Assembly (NCBI GenBank): GCA_016987375.1
Contig: PJRA01000114.1
Span: forward strand, 911,694 to 975,693
Direction of reading: 5' to 3'
DNA: 64,000 nt
Source: Brachionus koreanus
Lineage: Eukaryota; Rotifera; Eurotatoria; Ploima; Brachionidae
This document shows positions 41,432 to 53,306 of this stretch, one piece after another (position 1 is the stretch's first letter; each line of letters starts with the position of its first letter). The notes beneath the pieces are model-generated. The model made no database searches, was not told where the DNA came from, and saw only the letters and a list, made by a program, of their open reading frames with translations. Both the position numbers and the translations under genes were made by a program.

Positions 41432-42081
41432 TTTTTTGTTTTGTCAGATTTAGAAACGAGGAAAAAATTTAAATTTTCTTTTGTTTTATTTAAATAAAAT
41501 ATAAAAAAATTCAAATTGATTTAAAATATTTAGCATAAAATTAAGCATTTAACCAAGTTGCAAATTTTAATGATTTTTTATTTCATTTTTCGATCTTCTA
41601 ATTTTTAATTGATATTTGCTTTATTTTTAATTATTAAGTTTTGATTAAGAAAAAATGTCATCAGGAAAAAGACAAAATTTTTTTTTTATCAGAGTTTGTT
41701 TTAGAAAAAAAAAATTCATATTTAAAAACTTATTAAAAAAACTAAAAAAAAAAACCTTGGATGAATGCATTTTGACTTATTATCATTTTGAGTAAAATTT
41801 TTTTTCAAGATTTAGTTCAAAAGCGACTTAAATTTTATCTAAATTTAGAATTTTTCGCCTTTTTTTTTTTTAGATTTTTTAATTTATGAATTTTTTTTTC
41901 AGCTAGGAAAAATGCGAAATTGCTCTTTTCGTTTTCTTTTTAGTGATTAAGTGAATTTTCACAATCTTTTAAAAAATATTTAATAAAAGGTTTATTCAAA
42001 TAATACTTTTATCAATTTAGAAATTTAATTTTGCTGAATTTTAGCAGTTTTAGACAAATAAATTTTTAAAAAATTTTTACA
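41432..42081. promoter_or_regulatory. upstream region shared by MTHFR and the divergent coiled-coil gene
   Basis: 650 bp between the two start codons. Upstream of the MTHFR start the tract GAATTTTAGCAGTTTTAGACA (42038-42056) offers two closely spaced AG acceptors, suggesting a 5' UTR intron or trans-splice site. No TATA box recognised. Confidence 0.35.
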
Positions 42082-44353
42082 ATGAGTCAAATAGACACAA
42101 CAATTAGTCCTATCATTGAGAATTTTCAATCGAAATTTATGGTTGATTCAAATTTACCGTCAACAATGCCACGAAATATGAGTTTTCACAATGGACTTAC
42201 AGACCCAGTCAGTCCACCTAGTCCTGTTTACGAAAGTTTGATTGAAAAAATAAATAAAAAGATTGAAGATAAAGAAACTTGGTTTTCACTTGAGTTTTTC
42301 CCGCCAAAAACTGTAAATGGTGCTTCCAATTTAATCTCGAAGTAAGATATTTACTAATTTTAAATCATTTCTAAATCTAATTTAACATAAATTCTAATTT
42401 TTAAATACTTAGATTTGAATTTTTGGGTTCAGGTAAACCTTTGTTTTGTGACATTACTTGGCATCCAGCTGGAGATCCGGCAAGTGATAAGCCAACCAGT
42501 AGTATGAAAATAGCCAACGTAATGCATAATTACTGCTTGTTAGAGACTATGCTTCACATTACTTGTTATGGTCAAACTAGAGAATCAATGAAGCAATATT
42601 TAGATAAAGCAAAAAGTATTGGTATTCGCAATCTTCTGGCTCTTAGAGGAGGTTGGACTCAATATTCTTTAAAATTAAAATAAAATTGATTAAGTGAGAT
42701 TTTTTTAAGATCCTGCCGTGGGCACTGAGTGGCAGTATCAAGAAAATGGATTTAATTATGCTACAGATTTAGTAAAATTTATTAGAGAAAATTATGGTGA
42801 TTATTTTGTGATTTGTGTTGCTGGATATCCACACGGACATCCTGACTCAAATAATTATGAAGAGGATTTAATGCATTTGAAAGAAAAAGTTGATGCTGGA
42901 GCTGATTTTATAATAACCCAATTATTTTTCAAGGCAGAAACATTTTTAAAATATGTTGACGATTGTCGTCGCATAGGAATAACTTGTCCTATAATACCAG
43001 GCATCTTGCCTATACAAAGCTACGATAGTTTACGTCACATATGTAAACTATCCAAGCTAGAAGTTCCCCAAAATATTGTAAATGCAATGGAAAAAATAAA
43101 GGGTAATGATGAAGCCATCAGAATTTACGGCATAGAACAAGCAGTGAAGTTGTGCAAAGACTTGATGCAAGCTGGTGTTCTTGGTGTTCACTTTTACACA
43201 TTGAATAGAGACGTTGCTGTCACAGAAATTTTGAGAATATTAGAACTTTGGAATAAAGATACAGAACCACGTCGTTTACCATGGAAATCTAAGCAACTAT
43301 GCTCTTACTCAAGACCCGATGAAGATGTGAGACCAATCTTTTGGAGTATTAGACCCAAGAGCTATGTTTGTAGAACATCTGATTGGGATCAGTTCCCGAA
43401 CGGCAGATGGGGCAATTCCTCGGCGCCGAGTTTTGGTGATTTGAAAGACTATCATATATTTTATTCAAAAATAAATACAAAAGACTGTTTGGCTCAGTGG
43501 GGTAGTGAGCTTAATGATGAAACAGATGTTTGGAATGTTTTTGCATCGTTTGTTTCAGGTAGACCGAACAAAAATGGTGTAAAGGTAAACAAAATAAAGA
43601 ATTTAAATATTCAAAAAATTTTATTAATTTCTTTTTTTTAATTTTTTTTTTCAGATAACAAGTTTTCCATGGTGTGAAGAGGGCTTAGCGTCTGAGACTA
43701 GCCTTTTGACAGATGAACTTGAGCGCCTAAATACACAGGGTATTTTGACAATAAACTCACAGCCGAGTGTAAATGGGGCACCAAGCTCAGATCCTGTCGT
43801 TGGTTGGGGCTCATCTGATGGATACGTCTATCAAAAAGCCTATCTAGAATTTTTTATTTCCAAATCATTTTTGCCATTTTTAGTACAATCATTAGAAAAA
43901 TATCCAAGAGTTATTTATCATATAATCAATAGATCCGTAAGATAAATGAAAAAAAAATTCTAAATTAAAGATTAACTATTTACAAAGGGTGACATAAATT
44001 TGACAAATTGTACCTTATTGAATCCGAATGCCGTCACTTGGGGAGTTTTTCCCGGCAAGGAAATAGTCCAACCAACAGTGGTCGATCCAGTTAGTTTTAT
44101 GTCGTGGAAAGTAACTTTAAAAGAAGCTTAATTAAAAAATCAATATTTTTTTTTTTAAACAAAGGATGAAGCTTTTAATATTTGGACAGATTTCTGGGGA
44201 AAGTTGTACGAACCAAATTCGTCTTCTAAGCGCTTATTAGAAAATATATCAAATAATTACTTATTAGTAAATATTGTAGATAATGAATTTCAAAAAGAAA
44301 GTTGTATTTGGTCAATACTAAATGAGATGTTAGAACTTAAAGCTAAAAATTAA
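42082..44353 (+). CDS. MTHFR: methylenetetrahydrofolate reductase
   Basis: Six exons (42082-42341, 42413-42651, 42710-43584, 43655-43936, 43988-44110, 44165-44353) give 655 residues, against 656 in human. The enzyme reduces 5,10-methylene-THF to 5-methyl-THF with NADPH and FAD, feeding methionine synthesis. The catalytic barrel (about residues 60-345) shows [11 protein letters not shown] with the catalytic Glu, [42 protein letters not shown] and [10 protein letters not shown]. The linker has [15 protein letters not shown] and [10 protein letters not shown]. The regulatory SAM-binding domain follows ([53 protein letters not shown]). The N-terminus carries Ser-Pro sites ([12 protein letters not shown]), comparable in position to the phosphorylated Ser/Thr region of animal MTHFR. 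All key residues are present, so it should be active. Confidence 0.97.
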
Positions 44354-44759
44354 AAATTAAAAAAAATGATTAAATGAATTCGACAAATAATCGTATTGGA
44401 GCATTTTAGCTTAAGAGCTAAGCAAAATGTGTTTTTGATTTTTTTTTTAACATTGAATAATCTCTATAATGTTAGAACTAAGTTTCTTTGTAATTTTTTT
44501 TCTAGAAACTTTTAATAAAAATATTTAAAGATTAAAAAAATAAATGTTAAATCAATCACGAGAGAGTTTATTTTAAGAAAACAATTTGTCTAAAAAAAAG
44601 ACTACAAAAAAAAAATTTTTTGAAAAAAGATCACAAAAAATATTGAATACACAACAATGGAAAAGACTGCAATGATGATGAATCAAGTTACTATAAAAAA
44701 TGAAAAAAAAAGCAACTTTTTATTCAAAATTTTAAATTTGAAAGCTGGATTCATTGAAA
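44354..44759 (+). promoter_or_regulatory. MTHFR 3' end and promoter of the secreted repeat gene
   Basis: AATAAAAATATTTAAAG at 44514-44530 is a candidate poly(A) signal for MTHFR. CTATAAAAAATG at 44691-44702 is a TATA-like box about 65 bp upstream of the repeat-protein start codon, the clearest TATA element in the window and typical of strongly expressed secretory genes. Confidence 0.5.
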
Positions 44760-45269
44760 ATGCAAAAAAGCTTAGCAATCTTTTTACTTGGCTTAATAAT
44801 TGGAGCCACTGCTTCACCAATTTACGGAGAAAATAATCAACAAGATTCATATGCTGCTCCAGCTCCAGTACCAGTACCAGTACCAGTAGAGCAAGCTCCA
44901 GTTCAACAAGATGCTTATGCTGCCCCAGTTCAACAAGAAGCTTATGCTGCCCCAGTGCAACAAGATTCATATGCTGCTCCAGAACCAGTACCAGTACCAG
45001 TAGAGCAAGCTCCAGTTCAACAAGAAGCTTATGCTGCCCCAGTTCAACAAGAAGCTTATGCTGCCCCAGTGCAACAAGATTCATATGCTGCTCCAGCTCC
45101 AGAACCAGTACCAGTACCAGTAGAGCAAGCTCCAGTCCAACAAGAAGCTTATGCTGCCCCAGTGCAACAAGATTCATATGCTGCTCCAGCTCCAGAACCA
45201 GTACCAGTAGAGCAAGCTCCAGTTCAACAAGATGCTTATGCTGCTCCTGTTCAGCAATTAGCTTATTAG
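44760..45269 (+). CDS. secreted Pro/Val/Gln/Ala/Tyr repeat protein
   Basis: 169 residues. The start is the ATG at 44760, giving a signal peptide (MQKSLAIFLLGLIIGATASP). The mature part is almost wholly repetitive: units of APVQQxxYAAP, where xx is DA, EA or DS, alternate with PVPVPVEQ blocks in about three long repeats of 90-130 bp. There are no cysteines and few charges. Composition and regular Tyr/Gln/Pro spacing resemble extracellular structural or adhesive proteins (cuticle, egg shell, lorica), where Tyr and Gln/Lys can be cross-linked. The DNA is more GC-rich than its surroundings because of codon-level repetition. No homologue recognised, so the structural role is inference. A poly(A) signal AATAAA lies at 45360-45365. 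Confidence 0.8.
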   Translation: MQKSLAIFLLGLIIGATASPIYGENNQQDSYAAPAPVPVPVPVEQAPVQQDAYAAPVQQEAYAAPVQQDSYAAPEPVPVPVEQAPVQQEAYAAPVQQEAYAAPVQQDSYAAPAPEPVPVPVEQAPVQQEAYAAPVQQDSYAAPAPEPVPVEQAPVQQDAYAAPVQQLAY

Positions 45270-46333
45270 AATATTTATATTTGTACAATTAATTTATTTG
45301 CACGCCAATATTTTTACTTAAATGTATATTTTAATTTTCTAATGAATTTTTCTGAATTTAAATAAAATTTTATATGCCGCATTTGAATTTTTTCATTTTT
45401 TCTTTTTTTTCTTGTTTCAGAAAAAAAAATTTTAGAACTGATATAAATTATCTTGTTTAGAACGACTACCATTAAGATAAGACTTTTGTTCAGCAATGTC
45501 TTTTATAAAAAATTTTTTAGAATCTAGACCTATAAAGATTTTGTATAAGAATGAACGAGTTAAATTTAGACTTTAAGATTTATATTGAAATTAGAAATGC
45601 TAATAGAAGAAGTAGTTAAAAATCACTTGAATTTAAAATCAACTGGTTGTTTTAATCTTATAATTAAAACGAAAAATTTAGCATTTGAAACTTATTTTAA
45701 ACGAATTCGTAGATCTTTATTTCATGTCAGTCAAATTTCAGCCAAGAAATATGGTTTATTTTTAAAAGGACATTATACATTTAATTAAATTAATTTAACT
45801 TTAAAAATATAATTTATCAATTAAAGAAAAATCTAAATTCATCAAATGATAGAAAATATTTAAATTATGATTAATTTATTTTTATCCTTTGGTGTCCTGT
45901 GTATGAACTGCGAAAAATCCCAATTTAAAGAACCTGAGCCAGAGAATCTTGGGGTCAAGATAAAAAATTAAGAAAACAAAAAAACAGAGCAAACTTTTTA
46001 TTAGTAAAACAAAATCCAGAATAAAAAATTAAAAAAAATTGCTTTAATATTTAGAAAATTACAACTCAGTTGAATTTTTTTAATTTCCAAATACACAATC
46101 AATTCTTTTTGTGAATACCGTATTGCCTTGCAAATAGTTACACAGATTAAAATTATTTTTATAAGGTTGAGAACAATTGAATTTCAGTAATTTTTCAATT
46201 AAATTAAGTTTATTCTATTTTTACTGTTTGAAAAAGACATTTTTTATCTCAAATCTGAGTATAGATATGATTAAGATAAAAACTGATTTGCAAGAAAAAC
46301 GGTTAAAGTAAAGAAACTTTAAATTTAAAAATT
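45270..46333. other. intergenic, no convincing gene
   Basis: Contains the 3' UTR of the repeat gene and a 63-codon frame (Met at 45597, stop near 45788; Lys/Leu-rich, sequence LIIKTKNLAFETYFKRIRRS) that I do not recognise and cannot confirm as coding. Confidence 0.35.
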
Positions 46334-47158
46334 TTATTTTGAATAATTTTTAAAACCTCGAGATCCATCAGGCCCATTAGGATCTCTAATCAAATTTAAA
46401 TTTTGTCTATTTGTTTGATTGGATAAATTAGATGAGTTTGTGGTTGTATTAGTCGACTGAATGCTGTTTAGTGATTGATCGTTTTCTGGATGAGCGCTTC
46501 CAAGAATTCTTAGTCTAGCCTGTGCATATTCTTGCTCCCGTTGTTCGAAAGTTTTGACAGATTGAGTTGCATTACTAGATTTTTTGAATTTAATTTAAAT
46601 AAGCTTTAAATCAACCAAATTAAATGTTACCCTGTCTGAGACACACTGCCCATTTCATTTAGTTTCTTATCACTAGCGGGTCTTTTTAAAATTTTTATGG
46701 TCGTCTGTGGAAACGGATTATTCAAAATCGGAATTGGAGCCAAATTGGTATTATTAGAGCTTTAAAGATAAAACCATTTAGAAATAAGCATTGCTTAAAC
46801 AAAACTTAAATAGTTATTTAGCAGTTTTATGTTTTAATTGATATATTAGATGTTTTAAAATTAATATAACATATTTTAGCTTTTTTTAAATAAACAAATA
46901 AAAAAATTTACTTAATTAGAATTTTGTCATCCTCTTCTTCTGATCTATTGTTTAAAGCCGAATTCATCTTGATTGATTTGAGACTTTTTTCAATTTTCTT
47001 TATTTAAATTTTTCAAGAAACTCATTTATTTGTTTAAAATTTATTACTTGCTGATCCAGTTGTTCCCAATCATCACAAATTTCGTCTTCATTCGAGCTAG
47101 ATCGACTGTTTAACTTGCTTATCGAAGAATCCAAAACGTCAGAAGTCGATGAAGACAT
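46334..47158 (-). CDS. SZRD1: SUZ RNA-binding domain-containing protein
   Basis: Four exons (47158-47048, 46997-46912, 46759-46631, 46574-46334) give 188 residues (human about 152). The acidic N-terminus DEICDDWEQLDQQ matches the EESWEE-type start of SZRD1. IKILKRPASDKKL and the SUZ core KTFEQREQEYAQARLRILGS follow, and the C-terminus ends with the SUZ-C block RDPNGPDGSRGFKNYSK. SUZ domains bind RNA; SZRD1 is linked to cell-cycle control in human cells but its mechanism is not settled. The extra length is a Ser/Asn/Thr-rich linker between the SUZ core and SUZ-C. All phases agree. Confidence 0.88.
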
Positions 47159-47729
47159 TATTGTTTCGTTTGAATGTTTTTTTTCTCTTTTCTCTTTAAT
47201 TTGAAGGTATTTTCTCTATCTATTTTAAATTATCCACAGCTTTTTGTCTACAAACTTCTTTATTCTTGCTTTAATAATTTAAATATGCAAAAATTGTTTA
47301 TTTCAGCTAACATCAATTATAATACTATGCATGCAAATAATTTTGTTATTCAATCAAAATTAGCTTTCAATTTCAAATTTTGAAATAAGCTTTAGATATG
47401 AATTATAATTTTGTGTTGTTCTAAATTTGTCTTAAAATTTTAAATAAGCAAATTAAATATTTTGTAGTTTATAGTTATCGATTTTTGATAGAATTCTTGA
47501 TAATAAAATTAGCTTTAAAAATCGAAGAACTTTTTTTGTTTTTTAAAAGCAAAAACTTATTTTGAATTTTAATCTAGTATGTTAAAACAGTACAAAGATC
47601 CTAGTTTTGGTCATAAATGATGTTCTACATAGAGTAAATTAGTTAGTCTAGGTTAGAATATGCTTAAAGTAAGAAGACTACAAGTTTGGTTTAAAAAATT
47701 AAAATATTTTTTAAATTTAATTGTGTTGA
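47159..47729. other. intergenic, no gene seen
   Basis: AT-rich upstream region of SZRD1; the open frame at 47174 is Phe/Asn-rich low-complexity sequence and not convincing. Confidence 0.4.
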
Positions 47730-48290
47730 TAGAGGCCTACAGAGGAAGAAATTGTCATGTTTACGAGCCATTTTTGTTCAGAATGCTCGACTTTTGAGAG
47801 AAACCCAAGGCTTAGTACTGGTCAATTATCAAATGAGCTATAAACATCAAAATTGACGATATTTCATCACTTAAATTTGATTATCAAAGCTAACAAACTT
47901 TTTTGAGTTGTTCTTCATGATTTGACAGATTTCGATATTCAACGATGCATTGAAATTTGTAAGAAACTATCTAGAAAATATCCTATAGATAAACGGTTTT
48001 TAGGCTGATTCTTGTGATAAGAAGAAATTTTTCGAAATTATGATAACAATCAATGGTTGGATCCATCTTAACCAGCTTAGTCAGTCGTGAAAAGAGGACG
48101 CTTTGACAGAAAGGTGATGTTGGGTTTTGAAGGAATTTCCATGGATCAATACACTTGAAACTGGTTCCAGATAGTCGTGCTATAAATGCAGAACTTTTTT
48201 CTCAACAATTAAAACGAATGTATGCTTCGCTTCAAGAAAAATATCCTATTTTGGTCAATCGAAAGCCAGGTTTGTTTCTAGGTTCGCTTA
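47730..48290 (+). pseudogene. mariner transposase remnant
   Basis: Plus-strand frames read, with many stops and shifts, the order of a mariner transposase. First an HTH-like part (NPRLSTGQLSNEL; HDLTDFDIQRCIEICKKLSR), then the stretch before and between the catalytic acids (VPDSRAINAELFSQQLKRMY; EKYPILVNRKPG). Neither the DDD/E triad nor the ends can be verified. It is an old dead copy. Confidence 0.7.
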
Positions 48291-48457
48291 TATTTTGAAA
48301 ATTAGCTAACTATTGTTTTGTTTTATTGATAAATTAAAATAATTAAAAAAAATAACGCAAAATATTTTGACTAAGCTTAAAATTTAGTTTTGTTAAGAGT
48401 TGAATTTTTTGATTCTTCAATACTTTTTTAAAGATTTAAAAAAAAATAAAACAAGCT

Positions 48458-48961
48458 CAGAGTTGTATAAAATTCACAAGTCTAAAATTAAGTCAAAGTC
48501 ATGATTTTGACTAGTTGGAGAAAATTTAAATAGTACAAGTCTTAACTTTGTAACTTTAAAGTAATTATTAATTTATATAAAGAAATTTATTATTAAATGA
48601 AAAAAAAATTAAATTTTAAATAATTATTTAATTATTATATAATTTCTTGGTTTTTACTTTGCAAATTTTCACTAATTTACCAAAAAATAATTCATGTTGT
48701 CTTTGATTCAATTTATTTAACTTATGTAATAAGTGAATAGTCCATTTTGGCCAGAACTAAACTTACACAATGATTTAAGAAAATATTTCATATAGATAAT
48801 GAATATTTTTTGAAATCAATCATTTAGAGAGTCAAAGTTAAGACTTGTACTTTTTGAATTCTATCCAACAAGTCATAACTTAAGCTTGAAAAATTAAAAA
48901 TTTTAAAGTCAAAGTCTTATTGACTTGTTGAGACTTTTTTCCTGACTTTTGTACAAGTCTG
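48458..48961. mobile_element. hAT-like MITE, diverged copy
   Basis: Starts CAGAGTTGTATAAAATTCAC, close to the CAGAGTTGTTTAAAAGTCC end of the better copy at 62471. AAGTC/GACTT repeats run inward at both ends (GTCAAAGTCATGATTTTGAC; TTGTACAAGTC). The right terminus has decayed, so its edge is approximate. Non-coding. Confidence 0.5.
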
Positions 48962-49769
48962 AACAGGCTTTAACAACGCCAAATACATCGAAAAAAAAAC
49001 AGTGTATCTAACAAGGGAAAAAAAGATTAAATCCAAAGAATTAAAAATTAAAATAAAGCAGTTTAGTTACAATATTTGTTTTTGTAGAAAAAAACTTTTT
49101 TTAAAATTAAGTGTCTCATACAGTTTTTGTTTAAAAGCCAAAAAAGCCCATTCAATAATTTTCAAGGTTTTACTGTAAATATATGAATAAGAAATATCGG
49201 TTTAGAAGATCCCAATTAAATAATCTTTGTGGCAAATATTCCATTATATTTTAATTAAAATAAATCTTAAATGTTTTTTATTTTATCATTTTAGACTTTT
49301 TTTTTTGATTGATTCATTTTAAATTTTTGATAAACAAATTTTTTTTTTAATTTCTTAAAAAAAAAAAAACTAAATAAAAAAATCAAACTCAATTCTGGCC
49401 TTTTTTTTTTAAATTAAAAATTGATGCAAAATTTTAATAAATTAAATTATTTTTTAGCTGTGGTTTTATCATTTAGCTCTAAAAAGCCAGCTAACCAAAT
49501 AGAAGCTGAATTTTTGAAACATTTATTCAATATATGACAAAAATTTCTTTAAATTAATAAACAAAAAAAGAAAAAAGAAAGCAAAATAATCAAGAAAAAG
49601 GTGATAATTTTTCACGAAATAATGTTCGAAGATAGTGTAAAAAAATAAAACCTTTTTCGAATGATACTGAGGTCTATAAGTTAAAATTCTTAAACTATCC
49701 GATATTTTTACATAAAAATAAACTTGATTAAAAATAAGTAGGTCTTTCGAAGAAGTTATTATTTTCGCT
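48962..49769. other. intergenic, no gene seen
   Basis: AT-rich spacer with homopolymer runs, downstream of CNOT2 on its strand. It probably includes the CNOT2 3' UTR. Confidence 0.4.
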
Positions 49770-51605
49770 TTAATAAGACCGAGTCTGATTCGGATTTGCC
49801 GAGAGGGATGATAAACCACTGTTGGCGCTAGAAGAAGAATAAGCTTGTTGTTGCAATTGTTGCTGCAGAAATGAGGAAAGAGTGGCCTGACCTTGTTGCT
49901 GTTGTTGTTGCTGCGGCAGTAAATATTGAGCCAACTGTGGTTTTTCTGCAAGCTTGTTGTATTCAATGGACATTTCCATTTGAACTTTTCGCCACTGGGA
50001 CACATCGAACACTGTGTATATGCCTCTCTCGAATGTGGCCTCTTTTTGGTGTGGTTCGAGGCCGGGAACCTTTGTCAGCCATATCCTTTTTTCTGTATGA
50101 TACCTCCAATCGTGGTCGAAAAGAGCAGCAGCTGCTTGCAATTGTATCAAATCACCTCCATTCATGTAAAACAAGTAAAAAAGTGTGTCTTCGTGATAGC
50201 GAGATAAGTCGATCGGAGCTAGTTTGTCTTTTATTTGAAAATTAATTATATAATCGGTCGGTACGGGAAAATCTAAAAGACAAATAATTTTATTTTTTTT
50301 AACATTAGGAAAAAAATTCAATGTACCTATGTCCTGAAGTCGACATGATGCATCGGAAAACGGTGATAAAAACGAGTGATACAAATTTCTAATTTAAATT
50401 GATTTTAGTTTAAATTAAAAAATAAAGAAAAAATTTACTCATTTGAATTTAAATTTAGACCAAGCGCTGTCAAATCGGTCCCCAGTGCCAAAGTATAAAT
50501 ATCCTTTTCCCTGTCAGCTGATCTCAAATAAGCCAAAAGACCCACTATACCAAATTGATCAAGTAACATGTTAGGTGGAACATTTTTTATTCGACCATCT
50601 GGTAAAATTATTATTCCCTTTTTGCCTGGGTGAGTGCTAGTTTGGACATTTTGTGATGTGTTTGTCACATTTTGGTTAACATTTAATGCCTTGTTAGAAA
50701 CATTTGTTCCTGACGATGAATTAATTAGACAATTAGGCGAACTCAAATTTCCTTCTGTTATATTCTTAATAATTTAAAATATAGCATTAATAATTTTTAT
50801 AGTAAGTATATTTTTTCTCACTGTTGCTGATGATTTTAGATCGGTATTGCTGCTCAGATTTGTTTGGCTATCACCTTTAGATTAAAAAAAAATTGTCAGA
50901 AATTTTTTTATTCGATTGGTATCAGCAAATATTACTCTTATTTTGAACACTTTGAGGTCTTGGCAAAGCAGGAAAATCTTCTTGTTGGATTTGAAATTCT
51001 TGATGCTGGTTGTCTGACTGCTGATTTTTTAATCCTTTTGTACATTAATAAAAATTTTTTTGTGATTAATTATTTTTTACTTAAGTCTTTATTTGGATTG
51101 AAATTGCTCCACATTTTTACGCTACCTACTTGATTTGAATTTGATTGATGTAACAAATAGTTAGTACTTAATTGAGCTAAATTATTATTACTATTACTAT
51201 TCGCATTATTCATCATCATAAGCATATTAGCTGCATTAGGATTAGTCGATAGATTAGTGGATGAGGAAGAAACCGAGTTAGCAAAGTGAAGCATTGGATT
51301 TTGCATTGTTGCCGAATTTAAAAGGGGTGCGCTTGTTGGCCCGCCAGGAAAGCCAGTATTTCTCAATTGCTGCTGCAGTTGCTGGAGCTGTTGTGATTGC
51401 AGCTGGAACGGAGAGTGGCTCGTTCGATGTAAAACGCGAAAATCAGTGGGATCCAGAGCCGGAAAAGATGGATCAGTTGACACTTGAATATTTTTAATTC
51501 AAAATTCACTTATTTGATATTTAAATAAAATAAAATTTTACTAAGTTGTGGATTTATTGTCGTCTGGGGACGAGATATGGTTGAATTTATTAAATTACTG
51601 TTCAT
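49770..51605 (-). CDS. CNOT2: CCR4-NOT transcription complex subunit 2
   Basis: Seven exons in phase (51605-51542, 51482-51081, 51034-50936, 50874-50822, 50764-50439, 50388-50327, 50272-49770) give 502 residues (human 540). CNOT2 with CNOT3 forms the NOT module of the CCR4-NOT deadenylase on CNOT1. Family blocks: EFQIQQEDFPALP, LDQFGIVGLLAYLRSADREK, LALGTDLTALGLNLNSNEN, CRLQDIDFPVPTDYI, and the NOT-box KLAPIDLSRYHEDTLFYLFY, MNGGDLIQLQAAAALFDHDW, then ERGIYTVFDVSQWRKVQMEM. The N-terminal half is low complexity with Gln, Asn, Met and Ser runs. The C-terminus has an extra Gln/Ser-rich tail of about 50 residues beyond the NOT-box. Introns are short. The start used is the only upstream Met in phase; a longer 5' exon cannot be excluded. 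Confidence 0.93.
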
Positions 51606-52570
51606 TACACTTTTTAATTGAATAATTTTTTTTATAAACTTAAACAATAAATTATTGAAATTCGAAAAAAATTGATAATTAATTGAAATTGGTAAAAAAA
51701 TGCAGACGAAATTCCTTTTTGAATCTATCTGCATTAAAAATAATTAAAATCAATATTAAAAAAGATAATAATGAGTTAATTTATAATTCAGGTCTTTAGG
51801 GCGACTAAGACTGCACTTCTTTTAGTAGACATTGTTTATAATGCATATACTAAAATATTTCTGAAAGCAAGAAAAAGTGGCAGTTTAAAATTTTTATTTT
51901 TTACACAATTTTCTTTTTTATTTTTATTTTCAATTTTCTCTTGTTAAATATTAAAATTATGCAAAATTCAGCAGTTTATATTCCAATTTTTTTATTATAG
52001 CAATTTAAATTGTCTTATGTGTCAAAACTAATCAAAATTTAACAAAAGTTTTAGATTAAATAAATTCTAGCCCAATCGATATTATTGTATATTAAAGATA
52101 AAAAATTGAAAAATTAAAAAATTTATTTTTGAATTATTTAACCATTAAAAATAGCTTTTAAAAACAAAGAAGAGACTTTAAGCACTAAATTTAAATCAGG
52201 AAAATGTTTTAGATAAATATAAAAAGAGTGTTATTTAGGAGATCAAATTTTTTATTATTTTGACTACAAGAAAATTTGTATTGGAATAAAATTAAAGGTC
52301 AATAAAAAGTTACAATATTTTTTTTTTACAAAAATATTCCATCTCATTGATTTTATATTTAAATTTGTTCATTATTTCTTATATTATCTCCTCAAGCCGA
52401 ACAAAAAATATTCAGTATAATTATGGAAATATCATGATTTAAATAAGAGTAAACATGATGATGAAAATTTGTTTATCTAGTTGAATAAAAATCTTTAAAC
52501 GATAAAACATTGTTAATTCTTTATTTAAAGTTTTCAGAAAATAATGTGGCTTAAAACTTATTTTTTAAAG
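51606..52570. other. intergenic between CNOT2 and the palindrome
   Basis: AT-rich, no exon seen. The left palindrome arm begins at about 52571. Confidence 0.4.
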
Positions 52571-52667
52571 TAAATTGATCACGTCAACTGGAAATGTGCA
52601 CTCAATTTTTCAAGCAGAAATACAAGAGGCCGTCCATAGAAAATAAAAAGAGAGATAATTAAGAATT

Positions 52668-52790
52668 GTGCTCAACGATGCAACTTCTTAACAAACCGTG
52701 TAGTCATTATCTGGAATAAGGTTGAATTGGATGCAGTGCAAGCTCAATCTAGCGATATTTTTATAGCAAAATTTTCAAAAACTTTTACAA
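52668..52790 (+). mobile_element. LINE ORF2 C-terminal fragment in left arm
   Basis: The plus-strand peptide includes CNFLTNRVVIIWNKVELDAV, the conserved tail of CR1/Jockey ORF2 proteins; the 34.9-kb remnant shares FLTNRVV. It is duplicated exactly in the right arm (about 61648-61770, minus strand). Confidence 0.65.
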
Positions 52791-53306
52791 TATTATTTGC
52801 ACATATTTTACATTATCAATCTACTGTAAGATTCACGCTTTTTATTTATGAGTAGCAATAAACCACAAAACAATACAATATTATAGTAATAAAACTCAAC
52901 TAAACGCATTTTGATTCAAAAGCTGTCTTCGAATCAAAGTCAGTCAGATAAAATTCTTCAATCAAAAAATTGACATATCAGATTTTAAATTAAACTTAGA
53001 TTTCAAAAAAAAGTGGGTCCTTGATGCCTCGGGATCTAAAAGAGGCAAGATTTAAAAAAAATGGATCAAGATTTAATCTATAATTTAAAGTTTTTTTTTA
53101 AAATAAAATTAGAGTGTTTTTAAAAAAAGAAAGTGAAATTTTTTGAAAAGTTTATTGATCTGCTGTTTTTTTTTATCTTGTTTTTTGTAAAATAAAACAT
53201 ACAAATTAATAAAATTTATTCTATTCGATATCAATTTTTTTGCGCCCATTATACTCTTATTTTTTTTTCTACTAACATAAGTTTTTTTTTTGAACAATTA
53301 CTTAAA

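Noticed and set aside
44683..45288. 201-codon minus-strand frame across the repeat gene
   Set aside because: Long antisense frames are expected opposite a Pro/Gln/Ala repeat; the plus strand has a signal peptide, TATA-like box and poly(A) signal.
49523..50005. 160-codon minus-strand frame overlapping the CNOT2 terminus
   Set aside because: Out of phase with the CNOT2 domain, rich in Phe/Tyr/Leu from AT-rich 3' sequence; no family similarity.
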